This document shows, in pieces, positions 42,001-49,031 of a stretch of 64,000 bases of DNA. Below the pieces are notes generated by a model, which was not told the origin of the DNA, did not search any database, and saw only the letters and a list, made by a program, of their open reading frames with translations. Position 1 is the stretch's first letter. Every line of letters begins with the position of its first letter. The stretch is taken from NCBI RefSeq assembly GCF_004217145.1, contig NZ_SHKR01000012.1, positions 186,001 to 250,000 of the forward strand. The letters run 5' to 3'. The stretch is from Kribbella rubisoli. GTDB taxonomy: Bacteria; Actinomycetota; Actinomycetes; Propionibacteriales; Kribbellaceae. The translations under genes were made by a program, and so were the position numbers.

Positions 42001-43112
42001 TCACCGGGGCTGTCACCTTCGGCGGTGACGACGTGGCCCAGTCGCAACGGAACCTGACGTACAACAACGGCACGGTGTTCGGTGCGAACGACTGGACCTG
42101 GCGGGCCGAGTCCGGTGACTGGCGGTTCTTCTATCTCGACGTACCGAAGACACCGGCGGAGGGTACGAAGTTCCTGGCCAACACCAGTTGGGAGGATTCG
42201 GGTCCGTACACCGACCTGGACACGTTGATCATGGGCAGATCGGTGAACCACTTCCAGCTCGAGCCGGATTCGGTGTACGGCGCGCCCTACACGATCGACA
42301 CGGTCGGGAAGAGTCCGAACACCAACGTCCGAACGGGTGCGTGGCTGTTCAACACCGCGACCGGTGGGCCGGCCGATGTGGTCACGGCACCGGCGCAGGA
42401 GGGTCTGCAGGCGCTCGCACTGCACCAGGTCAGCTGGCAGGGCGACAAGTTCAACACGCCGTTCAAGGTGCAGCTGGGGAGTGCGTCGGTGACGCCGTCC
42501 TCGGTTGTGCAGACCGCGACCGGTGACACCGGCGGGTTCGACGTGACGTTCGACTCGAGCGTGCCGCTGGACGGGCTGAAGGCCGAGGCCTTCGGTCTCA
42601 GCCAGCCGAGTACGACGACCGAGACGGCGCACCAGGACAATCCGGACGACCCGTCGACGGCGAGCGTGAAGAAGAACATCACGCTGTCGCACGCCTCGCG
42701 GTTGAGTGTCAGTACGGCGCTCGACAGCAACGACCTGGACCTGTACGTCGTGCGGGACGCCAACAACGACGGCGTGTTCTCGCCGTCCGAGATCGTCGCC
42801 TCGTCGGCCGGCGGTACGGCGAACGAAGCGGTCGATCTGGTCAACCCGCCCGATGGCAACTACCAGATCTGGGTGCACGGGTTCTCGGTCACCGGTACGC
42901 CGGCGTTCACCCTGAACGTCAACGCGATCCAGGGCAACGACCTGACCGTCAGCGGCCTGCCCACCGGTCCCGTCGCGGCCGGCACGCCGGTCACCCTGCA
43001 CGTCGACTACAACAAGGCGATGACACCCGGCCAGAGCTACAACGGCGAGCTCCTGCTCGGCCCGGCCTCGGCTCCGACCGCACTGTCCGTCCCCATAAAG
43101 ATCACCAGATAA
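39006..43112 (+). CDS. Large secreted subtilisin-family serine protease
   Basis: A 1,368-residue S8 peptidase. It has a signal peptide (to about 29), an inhibitor-type propeptide (about 60-135), and a catalytic domain with Asp212 (GVLDGGTD), His437 (GHGT) and Ser638 (GGTSRSTP). The Asp-His distance of 225 residues is much longer than in classical subtilisin, so an extra domain is inserted there. Calcium-type DxNxDG loops occur in DMNGDGYTD, DVNHDGKLW and DANNDGVFSPSE. The last ~130 residues look like a pre-peptidase C-terminal domain (SRLSVSTALDSNDLDLYV). GGAGGGG precedes the ATG, which opens the signal peptide. Likely an extracellular protein-degrading enzyme. Confidence 0.9.
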   Translation: MRRRLRYSAALVGLTGLIIASMSAPVHAATQDHSPPGHGPGAMQVQSASDAASSKLDPKLQAKVKKGDTAPVAVFATVQGDTAKAQQVLGNAHVAKSGDAALVMGSIPVQALPKLAAVPGVVSVQPVELARTGQPLSDPDPSLHQAPTAAELKAALAKVKSDDVPYDQAPPLRGSNFDKLRKQNLLDAKSHNFTGAWNAGFAGQGVTVGVLDGGTDWGHPDLVNTWQTWSGQTGDKAGWNGWPKAFDPYGTLQWLSAPDQVDQGLSWFTKTTAATCTVTAKTCSVDFATKTGPSRNFSAPTGTKEHTYSFPAKWSKSGKVMLGSHPDDHLLQLYGERPGFLITDPHTAGVYDTVYVDLDDDYSFADEKPVTKSSPASYRDMNGDGYTDLSGGLLYYISDGKTPIPGGLDMFGVDDTSYGSGQLVAWTGDFDPAIEGHGTLTASNIVGQAVINGKAPTFKDLPGGKYAGAVLGGAPKAKLAPFGDIYMGFDFSTQFGYLLSTRKGVDVTSNSYGESTTDNDGWDAASQEADVIHDGFKTTALFSTGNGAPGFGTATAAAPSTAIEVGASTQFGGTGWDSIVRTSQITDNDVMVWSNRGFGANATNGVDVVADGAYAPGDATLNTILDGRNAWVTWGGTSRSTPVAAGATALVYQAYEKAHHGAVPAGFYSTAQDILKSSAKDLGYDSNVQGSGSIDAGKAVASALGTRATVSPTEWRVGDYRGTEYPVFANIISPGGTDTQKFDINGGGAWQVSDRQLVRTDSDTLSFSSKDLSQESTGNFNAPDYLIDLTKQVKQHRNADLMVVKLEYPRNEFDGNNDLTEDQAWRLLTYNWTDVNHDGKLWTDKNHNGVVNHTDKTTSSNIDGFLDLDFAKSEMEQGEYSRFMYHRAGSNALQSYVADPAKRMADGLFLGLQHSATNKAIPVTDFKVSIDWYQNTDWKWVTTPHTAVGSFNASIKVPSNAPYGMYSGAVVLTRGSDSMVVPVSVAVAAKVTQDANGKITGAVTFGGDDVAQSQRNLTYNNGTVFGANDWTWRAESGDWRFFYLDVPKTPAEGTKFLANTSWEDSGPYTDLDTLIMGRSVNHFQLEPDSVYGAPYTIDTVGKSPNTNVRTGAWLFNTATGGPADVVTAPAQEGLQALALHQVSWQGDKFNTPFKVQLGSASVTPSSVVQTATGDTGGFDVTFDSSVPLDGLKAEAFGLSQPSTTTETAHQDNPDDPSTASVKKNITLSHASRLSVSTALDSNDLDLYVVRDANNDGVFSPSEIVASSAGGTANEAVDLVNPPDGNYQIWVHGFSVTGTPAFTLNVNAIQGNDLTVSGLPTGPVAAGTPVTLHVDYNKAMTPGQSYNGELLLGPASAPTALSVPIKITR

Positions 43113-43148
43113 CGCAACTTCGGCGGCGGAGGCCGCATCGGGTGAGGT

Positions 43149-44036
43149 GTGAACAACCTCTTCCTGAAGCGAGCCTCCGCCGCCGCGGCCTCGACCGTCC
43201 TGCTAGGCGGTCTGGCGGTCGCTTCGACAAGCACAGCGAATGCGGCTGCCACGGCGGCCTGCACGATGTCCGTCGGCTCGATCTCTGCGGGCGGTGACAT
43301 TGTCAACACCGGCGTCACCGCGTCGTCGCCGATCAAGTCGTCGCGCGGGGTCGGTCCGCACCTGTTCGGTCCGGGGCTCTCGAAGATCGCGTCGACCTGG
43401 ACGACCACGGTCGGTGTCGCGGGCGAGGACACGACGTACGGGCAGGTGGTCGTGAACGGCACGCTGTACTACGGCGAGTACGGCCACGACTCGACCGGCA
43501 AGCCGACGAGCAGCCTGAAGTCCCTCGGCGTCGGATACCAGGGGTACAAGGCGATCGAGTCGTCGTTCTACTGGGGCAAGACCGTGCGCGGCTCGGACTA
43601 CCGGCTGCGTGGCGACGGCGTGCTGTACCGGTACGGCCCGAACAAGCAGGTCACGCGGTACGCCGGCTACTCGGCCGTCAAGACGATGGCGCTGATCAGT
43701 GAGACGCTGACCTACGACACCTTCCTCGCGCTCACCAACGGCGGCGCGCTGTACACCATCCACATCCCCACGAGCACGGCGGCGCCGACGGTCAAGAAGG
43801 TCCGCACGTCGACCTGGCAGAACTTCGACTTCCTGGTCGCGGAGAAGTGCGGCACCCAGAGCACGTTGCTCACGGCAATCGACAAGGACAGCGGTTCGGC
43901 ATACCTCTACGCCGTTGGTCACGCCAACGGTGCCGCGACCGTGATCCAGGGCCTGGGCAAGGTCCCCGGCACCTTCAAGGACCCCGTCTACTACCTCCAC
44001 ACCGCCGAGGGCACTCCGTCCCTGTTCGGCGAGTAA
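43149..44036 (+). CDS. Secreted protein of unknown function, 295 residues
   Basis: An exported protein with a signal peptide to about residue 33 (VASTSTANAAA). The mature part shows repeated strands of 40-50 residues with patterns such as GVLYRYGPNKQVTRYAG and GALYTIHIP, which resemble blades of a small beta-propeller (tachylectin-like). Two Cys (ACTMSV, EKCGTQ) may bond. No catalytic residue set is visible. The start is a GTG, 36 nt after the subtilase stop, so the two may be cotranscribed; a strong terminator follows. Confidence 0.7.
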   Translation: MNNLFLKRASAAAASTVLLGGLAVASTSTANAAATAACTMSVGSISAGGDIVNTGVTASSPIKSSRGVGPHLFGPGLSKIASTWTTTVGVAGEDTTYGQVVVNGTLYYGEYGHDSTGKPTSSLKSLGVGYQGYKAIESSFYWGKTVRGSDYRLRGDGVLYRYGPNKQVTRYAGYSAVKTMALISETLTYDTFLALTNGGALYTIHIPTSTAAPTVKKVRTSTWQNFDFLVAEKCGTQSTLLTAIDKDSGSAYLYAVGHANGAATVIQGLGKVPGTFKDPVYYLHTAEGTPSLFGE

Positions 44037-44048
44037 TACATGAGCAGA

Positions 44049-44076
44049 GCCCCGGTGACCTGATGGTCACCGGGGC
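44049..44076 (+). terminator. Intrinsic hairpin after the secreted protein
   Basis: A 12-bp perfect stem (GCCCCGGTGACC and its complement) with a 4-nt TGAT loop follows the stop. The tail is only weakly T-rich, and the convergent gene at 44115 may share it. Confidence 0.8.
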
Positions 44077-44114
44077 CCTGTCCGTCTTGGCCGTCGCTTG
44101 TTGGCAATCGCCTC

Positions 44115-44975
44115 TTAGAAGTCGCCGCCGAAGTCGAAGCCGCCGCCGTCTCCGCCGCCGTCGAAGGGGTTGAAGTCGCCCCCGCCGTCGCCGCCTCCGC
44201 CGTCACCGCCGCCGTCACCGCCACCATCTCCGCCGCCGTCGCCGTAGTCACCGCCGTCGGCCTGGCCGTCCTGGTAACCGGCTGCGTAGTCGCCGTACCC
44301 GCCGCCGGCGAACATGCCGCCGAGTGCGGTGCCGATGAACATGCCTGTCAGCACACCGCCGACGCCGCCGAACAGACCCTGCGCGTACGGCGAATAGGCC
44401 GGACCGGCCTCCCAGTACGGCACGCGCTGCGGGCCGACCATGACCTTGCGGACATCCGGCTCGGCGCCTGCGTGGACCCGCTCGGCGTCGGCCGCGCAGG
44501 CCGGCACCTCACGCGGCGCGCCGCCCGGCGGCGACCACGTGACGTCGACCACGGACGGGCCGTGCTGTGGGTTGAAGAAACATGCCGGCCGCTTCTGCGG
44601 CAGCGGCTGACCGTGCACGCGGGCCTTCACGCAGGCCGCGGCGTACCGGCCGTCCTCGAGGATCTCGACCACGTGCTTGATCTGGTCGGCCTGGGTGACC
44701 TGGCCGATCGCCTGCTTGGCGGACTCGTAGGAGTCCAGCGCGCGCTGGTAGTCCTGCCGGGCGCCGTCGCCGAGGTCCTTGCCGACCATCTCCAGGTCGA
44801 GGTCCTGCAGCTCCTCGCCGAAGCGGGTGATGTCTTCGTCGGCGGTTCGCTTCACCGACTCCAGCTCGGCGGCCGTGATCTCGTGCTTTTTCTTGTTCTG
44901 CAGCTGGGTCCGACGGTACGAGCGGTATGCCAGCACCGCGATCACCACGACAGCGATGATCAGGATGTAGTCCAT
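44115..44975 (-). CDS. Membrane protein with Gly/Asp-rich tail
   Basis: A 286-residue protein. One N-terminal membrane helix (about 2-18, YILIIAVVVIAVLAY) is followed by a basic patch and a coiled helical region (about 28-105), a compact domain with Cys residues (AAACVKARV, PACFFNP, VPACAADA), a hydrophobic glycine-rich segment (about 205-232), and a low-complexity tail of about 55 residues built from GGGD and GGD units. The N-out or N-in orientation cannot be told. An AGAGAGG ribosome site precedes the ATG. I recall similar architecture in actinobacterial proteins of unknown function and assign no role. Confidence 0.72.
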   Translation of the reverse strand: MDYILIIAVVVIAVLAYRSYRRTQLQNKKKHEITAAELESVKRTADEDITRFGEELQDLDLEMVGKDLGDGARQDYQRALDSYESAKQAIGQVTQADQIKHVVEILEDGRYAAACVKARVHGQPLPQKRPACFFNPQHGPSVVDVTWSPPGGAPREVPACAADAERVHAGAEPDVRKVMVGPQRVPYWEAGPAYSPYAQGLFGGVGGVLTGMFIGTALGGMFAGGGYGDYAAGYQDGQADGGDYGDGGGDGGGDGGGDGGGGDGGGDFNPFDGGGDGGGFDFGGDF

Positions 44976-45040
44976 GTCGGGCCTCTCTCGGGGGCTTTAC
45001 GCAGAGCCTATCGAATGCCTCAAGACACCGACGCCACGCA

Positions 45041-45094
45041 CGGTGACGCAATCCCCGGAAAACGGTCACCGACCGCGCATAATCGGTGACACCG
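45041..45094 (+). promoter_or_regulatory. Promoter region with three CGGTGAC elements
   Basis: CGGTGAC at 45041-45047, its reverse complement GTCACCG at 45065-45071 (in CGGTCACCG) and the palindrome CGGTGACACCG at 45084-45094 surround a CATAAT -10 candidate at 45078-45083. The transcription start of the amidase gene would fall inside the last element. Confidence 0.5.
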
Positions 45095-45130
45095 CCCAGC
45101 GCCCGTCGTACACCGCCGGAAGGCTGGCTC

Positions 45131-46507
45131 ATGCGCAGGACTGCCCGACTACTCCCACTCGTGCTGACCGCGGCCACCCTGATTCCCCTGCAGCACAACG
45201 ATTCCGACCTCTCCTACCAGGAGATCCCGCTGGACGGCCCGACCGTCCGGGCCCATACCATACCGTTTGGTATGGTCGCCGTGACGTGGCCCGAGGGCGC
45301 ACAGAACGTCACCGCGAAGATCCGCGTGGAACGCGACGGACAGTGGACCGACTGGGAATCGTTACCTGTCGAGGACGAACACGGCCCAGATCCATTAGTG
45401 CCTGAAGGAATTCAGCGCGGTGGCACCGAACCTTTGTGGGTCGGAAATGCCACCGGGGTCCAGGCCAGCGCAGTAACTGACGCAGGCACGGTCGCCGGCG
45501 CCAAGGTCGTGCTGATCCAGCCGGGTGTGCTCGCGTCGGATGCCGATGAGCCGTCCGCGCAGTCGATCGAGCCGGCCGCCTCGCGAGCGCCGTACCCGAT
45601 GCCGTTGATGGTGAGCCGGAAGCGCTGGGGTGCCGACGAGCGACTCCGCAGTCACAATGGTGCCGCGTGCGCGCGTCCGAAGTACACGACGACTGTGCTG
45701 GCGGCGTTCGTGCACCACACCGCAGATCGCAACGACTACACGCGGACGCAGGTCCCGGCGATGGTGCGGGCGATGTACGCGTACCACGTGAAGAGCCGCG
45801 GCTGGTGCGACCTCGGGTACAACTTCCTCGTCGACCGCTTCGGCCGCGTCTTCGAAGGCAGGTACGGCGGGGCGCAGCTGCCGGTCCTCGGCGCTCATAC
45901 GGCGTCGTACAACTCGAACTCGTTCGGGGTCGCGGTGATCGGCAACTTCGAACAGGCCGCGCCGCCGGCCGCGATGCTCGAGTCCACCGCGCGGGTGATC
46001 GCGTGGAAGCTGGACGCCAACTATCGGTCGCCGCAGGCAACGATCCGGCTCGACGGCAGCAGTCTGCACACGGTGTCCGGCCATCGCGACACCAAGGCGA
46101 CTGCATGCCCCGGGACCCAGCTGTACAACAAACTCGGCTGGCTGCGGCAACGCGTGAACACATTGATGGGTGGGAGTTTCTCGACGCCGATCTACCAATA
46201 TGCGCGCAACCTCGGATTCCGGAACATCGGCCAGCCGTTCTGGGGCGAGCACCGGACGCGCACCGGCTGGGCGACGTACTTCGCCACCCGCGACGTCTTC
46301 TACTCCGTTGCCAGCGGCACACATTCGACGGCGGGGGCGTTCCGGATGGGCTTCCGGCGGCTCGGCGCCGGAAGCGCGCGGCTCGGGCTGCCGATCACCG
46401 AGGTGTACCGCGTGCCGGGCGGTTCCCGGCAGAAGTTCCAGCGCGGCTGGCTCGTCTGGGACCGCCGCACACGTCAGGTCAATCTTGTGTACGGGAGAGC
46501 TTCATGA
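45131..46507 (+). CDS. Exported PGRP-type N-acetylmuramoyl-L-alanine amidase
   Basis: A 458-residue cell-wall enzyme. A signal peptide (to about 22) leads to an N-terminal beta domain and then a peptidoglycan-recognition/amidase domain (about 165-335) starting with RKRWGADE. Zinc ligands are the first His of FVHHTADRND, the His in SGHRDTKATACPG and the Cys of ACPGTQLY. The C-terminal ~110 residues look like LGFP-type wall-binding repeats (ARLGLPITEVYRVPGGSRQKFQRGWLVWD, read in parts). It cuts the amide bond between muramic acid and the stem peptide. The stop overlaps the SpoIID-type gene start (ATGA at 46504-46507), so the two act together. Confidence 0.9.
   Translation: MRRTARLLPLVLTAATLIPLQHNDSDLSYQEIPLDGPTVRAHTIPFGMVAVTWPEGAQNVTAKIRVERDGQWTDWESLPVEDEHGPDPLVPEGIQRGGTEPLWVGNATGVQASAVTDAGTVAGAKVVLIQPGVLASDADEPSAQSIEPAASRAPYPMPLMVSRKRWGADERLRSHNGAACARPKYTTTVLAAFVHHTADRNDYTRTQVPAMVRAMYAYHVKSRGWCDLGYNFLVDRFGRVFEGRYGGAQLPVLGAHTASYNSNSFGVAVIGNFEQAAPPAAMLESTARVIAWKLDANYRSPQATIRLDGSSLHTVSGHRDTKATACPGTQLYNKLGWLRQRVNTLMGGSFSTPIYQYARNLGFRNIGQPFWGEHRTRTGWATYFATRDVFYSVASGTHSTAGAFRMGFRRLGAGSARLGLPITEVYRVPGGSRQKFQRGWLVWDRRTRQVNLVYGRAS
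45257..45276. promoter_or_regulatory. Perfect palindrome ACCATACC-GTTT-GGTATGGT inside amidase gene
   Basis: Two 8-bp arms separated by 4 nt lie near the 5' end of the coding sequence. The TTTGGTAT core is shared with the inverted repeats flanking the GH76 promoter at 47702 and 47831. Confidence 0.55.
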
Positions 46508-47742
46508 GAACGGTACCGATTTCTGCGCGTGCGATCGCGACTATCGTCCTGTCGTCAACGGTGATCAGCGCAACCGCGCAGGCACGCCAGATCGTGCCCA
46601 CGGCAACGGTCCCGGACACCACGATCATGGGTCGGGGATTCGGCCACGGCCGCGGGCTCTCGCAGTACGGCGCGCAGGGTGCCGCACTGGCCGGCAAGTC
46701 GGTGAAGCAGATCCTGGACTTCTACTACCCGGGTACGACGGCCGGCAAGGCGACCGGCAGCATCCGCGTCCGGGTCAGCGCGGACACGACCGACGGCGTA
46801 CGGGTCGGGGCGGTGAACAAGCTCAGCGTCAGGTCCTTTGCCACTGGCAAGGTCTATGTGTTGCCCAAGGCATCGACCCGGAACCAGTGGTCGATCGACC
46901 CGAACGGCGAGCGCGGGACGAAGCTCAGCTCGTACGACGCGAAGACCAAGAAATGGACGCTGTACAAGACATTCACGGGTATGGCGCAGTTCGAAGGACC
47001 TGCCGTGATCGGGCTGATCCTGCCGAGCGGCGCCGTACGGCGGTATCGCGGCGCGCTGCGGGCGATCGACGTGTCCGGTACGCATCTGGACACGGTGAAC
47101 GTCGTACCGCTGGAGTACTACCTGCGCGGCGTCGTACCGCGGGAGGCCGTGTCCAGTTGGAGGCCGGCCGCGCTCCAAGCCCAGGCCGTTGCCGCGCGCA
47201 CCTATTCGGTCTTCCATCGCGATCGCGCGTCGAGCAAGGCGTACGACCTGTGCGACACGACGTCCTGCCAGGTGTACGGCGGGTACGACTCGGAGGAGAC
47301 GTCGACGAACAACGCGATCGCGGCGACCGCGGGACAGATCCGTTTGTACAAGGGGAAGCCGATCATCGCCGAGTTCTCGTCGTCGAACGGCGGGGCGACC
47401 GCGACGGGGGACGTGCCGTACCAGCTGATGAAGGCGGACAGCTGGGACGCGTACCCGAAGAACGGGAACCCGAACGTGACGTGGACCGTGACACGGTCGG
47501 CCGCGGACATGCAGTCCGTCTTCGCCGTCGGGTCGATCCGGTACGTACGGGTGCTGAAGCGCAGCGGCGTCGGGCCGGGCGGCGGCCGGGCGCTGACCAT
47601 CGAGGCCGTCGGGTCGAAGGGCAAGCGGGTGCTGACTGCCGACCAGGTCCGGATCCGGCTGCATCTGAAGTCCGGCTGGATCAGCTTCCCGGCTCGTAAG
47701 CTTGATATACCAAATAACGTCGTGGAAGAGCCTGGTCGCTGA
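46504..47742 (+). CDS. SpoIID/LytB-domain secreted protein
   Basis: A 412-residue exported protein with a signal peptide (to about 27) and an N-terminal GHGRGLSQYGAQGAALAGKS motif typical of SpoIID/LytB proteins. The central domain (about 170-330) contains VPLEYYLRGVVPREAVSSW, ALQAQAVAARTYSV and FSSSNGGAT, the conserved core that in SpoIID is a lytic transglycosylase acting on denuded glycans. Together with the coupled amidase upstream it forms the same enzyme pair (amidase strips stem peptides, SpoIID cleaves the glycan) as in sporulating Bacillus, here in a non-endospore actinobacterium. The last codons overlap an inverted-repeat arm at 47702-47715. Confidence 0.9.
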   Translation: MRTVPISARAIATIVLSSTVISATAQARQIVPTATVPDTTIMGRGFGHGRGLSQYGAQGAALAGKSVKQILDFYYPGTTAGKATGSIRVRVSADTTDGVRVGAVNKLSVRSFATGKVYVLPKASTRNQWSIDPNGERGTKLSSYDAKTKKWTLYKTFTGMAQFEGPAVIGLILPSGAVRRYRGALRAIDVSGTHLDTVNVVPLEYYLRGVVPREAVSSWRPAALQAQAVAARTYSVFHRDRASSKAYDLCDTTSCQVYGGYDSEETSTNNAIAATAGQIRLYKGKPIIAEFSSSNGGATATGDVPYQLMKADSWDAYPKNGNPNVTWTVTRSAADMQSVFAVGSIRYVRVLKRSGVGPGGGRALTIEAVGSKGKRVLTADQVRIRLHLKSGWISFPARKLDIPNNVVEEPGR

Positions 47743-47844
47743 GCCATTGACGTCGTGTCCGTGCGCCGGTTAGAACGTGACATCGATGTCAATCGCCACC
47801 GCCCAGGAGGATCAGCTCGATGCGCAGGAAATTTGGTATATCAA
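47702..47844. repeat. 14-bp perfect inverted repeat flanking the GH76 promoter
   Basis: TTGATATACCAAAT at 47702-47715 (end of the SpoIID-type gene) and ATTTGGTATATCAA at 47831-47844 (codons 4-9 of the GH76 gene) are exact reverse complements 115 nt apart. Each arm is itself nearly palindromic (TTGnTATAnCAA). Confidence 0.85.
47747..47791 (+). promoter_or_regulatory. GH76 promoter with LacI-type operator
   Basis: TTGACG at 47747-47752 and TAGAAC at 47771-47776 (18-bp spacer) make a sigma-70-like promoter. The perfect palindrome TGACATCGATGTCA at 47778-47791 begins two bases after the -10 and fits the LacI-family pattern TGnnAnCGnTnnCA, so it would block initiation. Confidence 0.75.
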
Positions 47845-48977
47845 CTCGCCTGGCCGCCGGAGTACTCGCGGTCACCGTCCTCGGGTCGCTGAGCATGACC
47901 ACGGCCGACGCGGGGACCGACCCGAACGCAGCTCGGGCGCGCGCGTCGTACGACGCGATCAACAAGTACTTCGACGCCGGCAAGGGTGGACTGCTGCTGG
48001 AGGAGTACCCGAACACGCAGACCAATCCGTATTCGTACGTCTGGCCGTACTCGCAGGCATCGATCGCGGCCGAGGACCTGGCCGGCGTGCCCGGTGGTGG
48101 CCGGAAAGCCGCGGCGGAGGCCGACCGGCGGCTTGCGGCGTACGAGTTCTACTGGAACTCCGGTACGACGCCGACCGGGTACGACTCGTACGTGCGGCCG
48201 CCGAACGGTCAAGGCGGGGACAAGTTCTACGACGACAACGAGTGGATCGGGCTGAACCTGATCCAGCGGTACAAGCGGACCGGTGACCGCGCCGCCCTCG
48301 CCCGCGCGAAGGACATCTTCGCGCTCGTCGTCCACGGCTGGGACACCGATCCGTCGCACCCGTGCGCCGGCGGCGTCTTCTGGACCCAGGCCCCGTGGAG
48401 CCAGGACCGCAACACGGTGTCGAACGGACCGGGCGCGGAGCTCGGTGCGCATCTGTACCTGCTGACGCGGGACAAGTCGTATCTGACGTGGGCGCAGCGG
48501 ATGTACTCGTGGGCGCAGACCTGCATGCTCGCCCCGAACGGTCTGTACTGGGACCACATCGACCTGGCCGGCAATGTCGAGAAGACCCAGTGGAGCTACA
48601 ACCAGGGCGTGATGCTCGGCGCCGGCGTTCTGCTGTTCAAGGCAACCGGTAACCCGAAGTACCTCCGCGACGCGAAATCGGTCGCGTCCGCGTCGCTGGC
48701 GTTCTACAACACCCCCGAGATCCTCGCGAAACAAGGCGCCGCCTTCAACTCCATCTGGTTCAAGAACCTCTTGATCCTGGACTCGGTAGCCCCCAACCCC
48801 AGCTACCGCAAGGCAATGCAGTCCTACGCCACCTACAACTGGACCACCACCCGAGACCCCGCCACCAACCTCTACAACTTCGGCGAAGGTTCAGTAGAAC
48901 TCCTCCAGCAATCCGGCATAACCCAGATCCACGCCCTACTGGCCTGGCCCCGCTCCCGCTACGGCCTACTCGCCTGA
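47820..48977 (+). CDS. Secreted GH76 alpha-1,6-mannanase
   Basis: A 385-residue glycoside hydrolase of family 76 with a signal peptide (to about 31). The (alpha/alpha)6 barrel shows the catalytic Asp pair in FYDDNEWIGLNLIQRYKRTGD, and the family segments GGVFWTQAPW and QWSYNQGVMLGAGVLLFKATG. GH76 enzymes cut alpha-1,6-mannan of fungal walls or of actinobacterial lipomannan. AGGAGG nine nt before the ATG is a strong ribosome site. The promoter carries a LacI-type operator and a flanking inverted repeat, so expression should respond to a sugar; no LacI gene is in the window. A terminator follows. Confidence 0.9.
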   Translation: MRRKFGISTRLAAGVLAVTVLGSLSMTTADAGTDPNAARARASYDAINKYFDAGKGGLLLEEYPNTQTNPYSYVWPYSQASIAAEDLAGVPGGGRKAAAEADRRLAAYEFYWNSGTTPTGYDSYVRPPNGQGGDKFYDDNEWIGLNLIQRYKRTGDRAALARAKDIFALVVHGWDTDPSHPCAGGVFWTQAPWSQDRNTVSNGPGAELGAHLYLLTRDKSYLTWAQRMYSWAQTCMLAPNGLYWDHIDLAGNVEKTQWSYNQGVMLGAGVLLFKATGNPKYLRDAKSVASASLAFYNTPEILAKQGAAFNSIWFKNLLILDSVAPNPSYRKAMQSYATYNWTTTRDPATNLYNFGEGSVELLQQSGITQIHALLAWPRSRYGLLA

Positions 48978-48985
48978 CAGAACAA

Positions 48986-49021
48986 CGCGCCGCCCGTCCC
49001 CAGCAGAGGACGGGCGGCGCG
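48986..49021. terminator. Bidirectional terminator between GH76 and cyclophilin genes
   Basis: A perfect 14-bp stem (CGCGCCGCCCGTCC and complement) with an 8-nt loop lies between convergent genes. The plus strand continues with GATCTTTTA, a usable T-tract. Confidence 0.9.
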
Positions 49022-49031
49022 GATCTTTTAC

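Noticed and set aside
39573..43001. A 1,142-codon open frame on the minus strand opposite the subtilase gene
   Set aside because: Antisense shadow of a gene with a clear catalytic triad; no recognisable domain or start signal.
44150..44290. Tandem repeat or CRISPR-like array of GCC-rich units
   Set aside because: The repeats are the codons of the Gly/Asp-rich tail of the gene at 44115.
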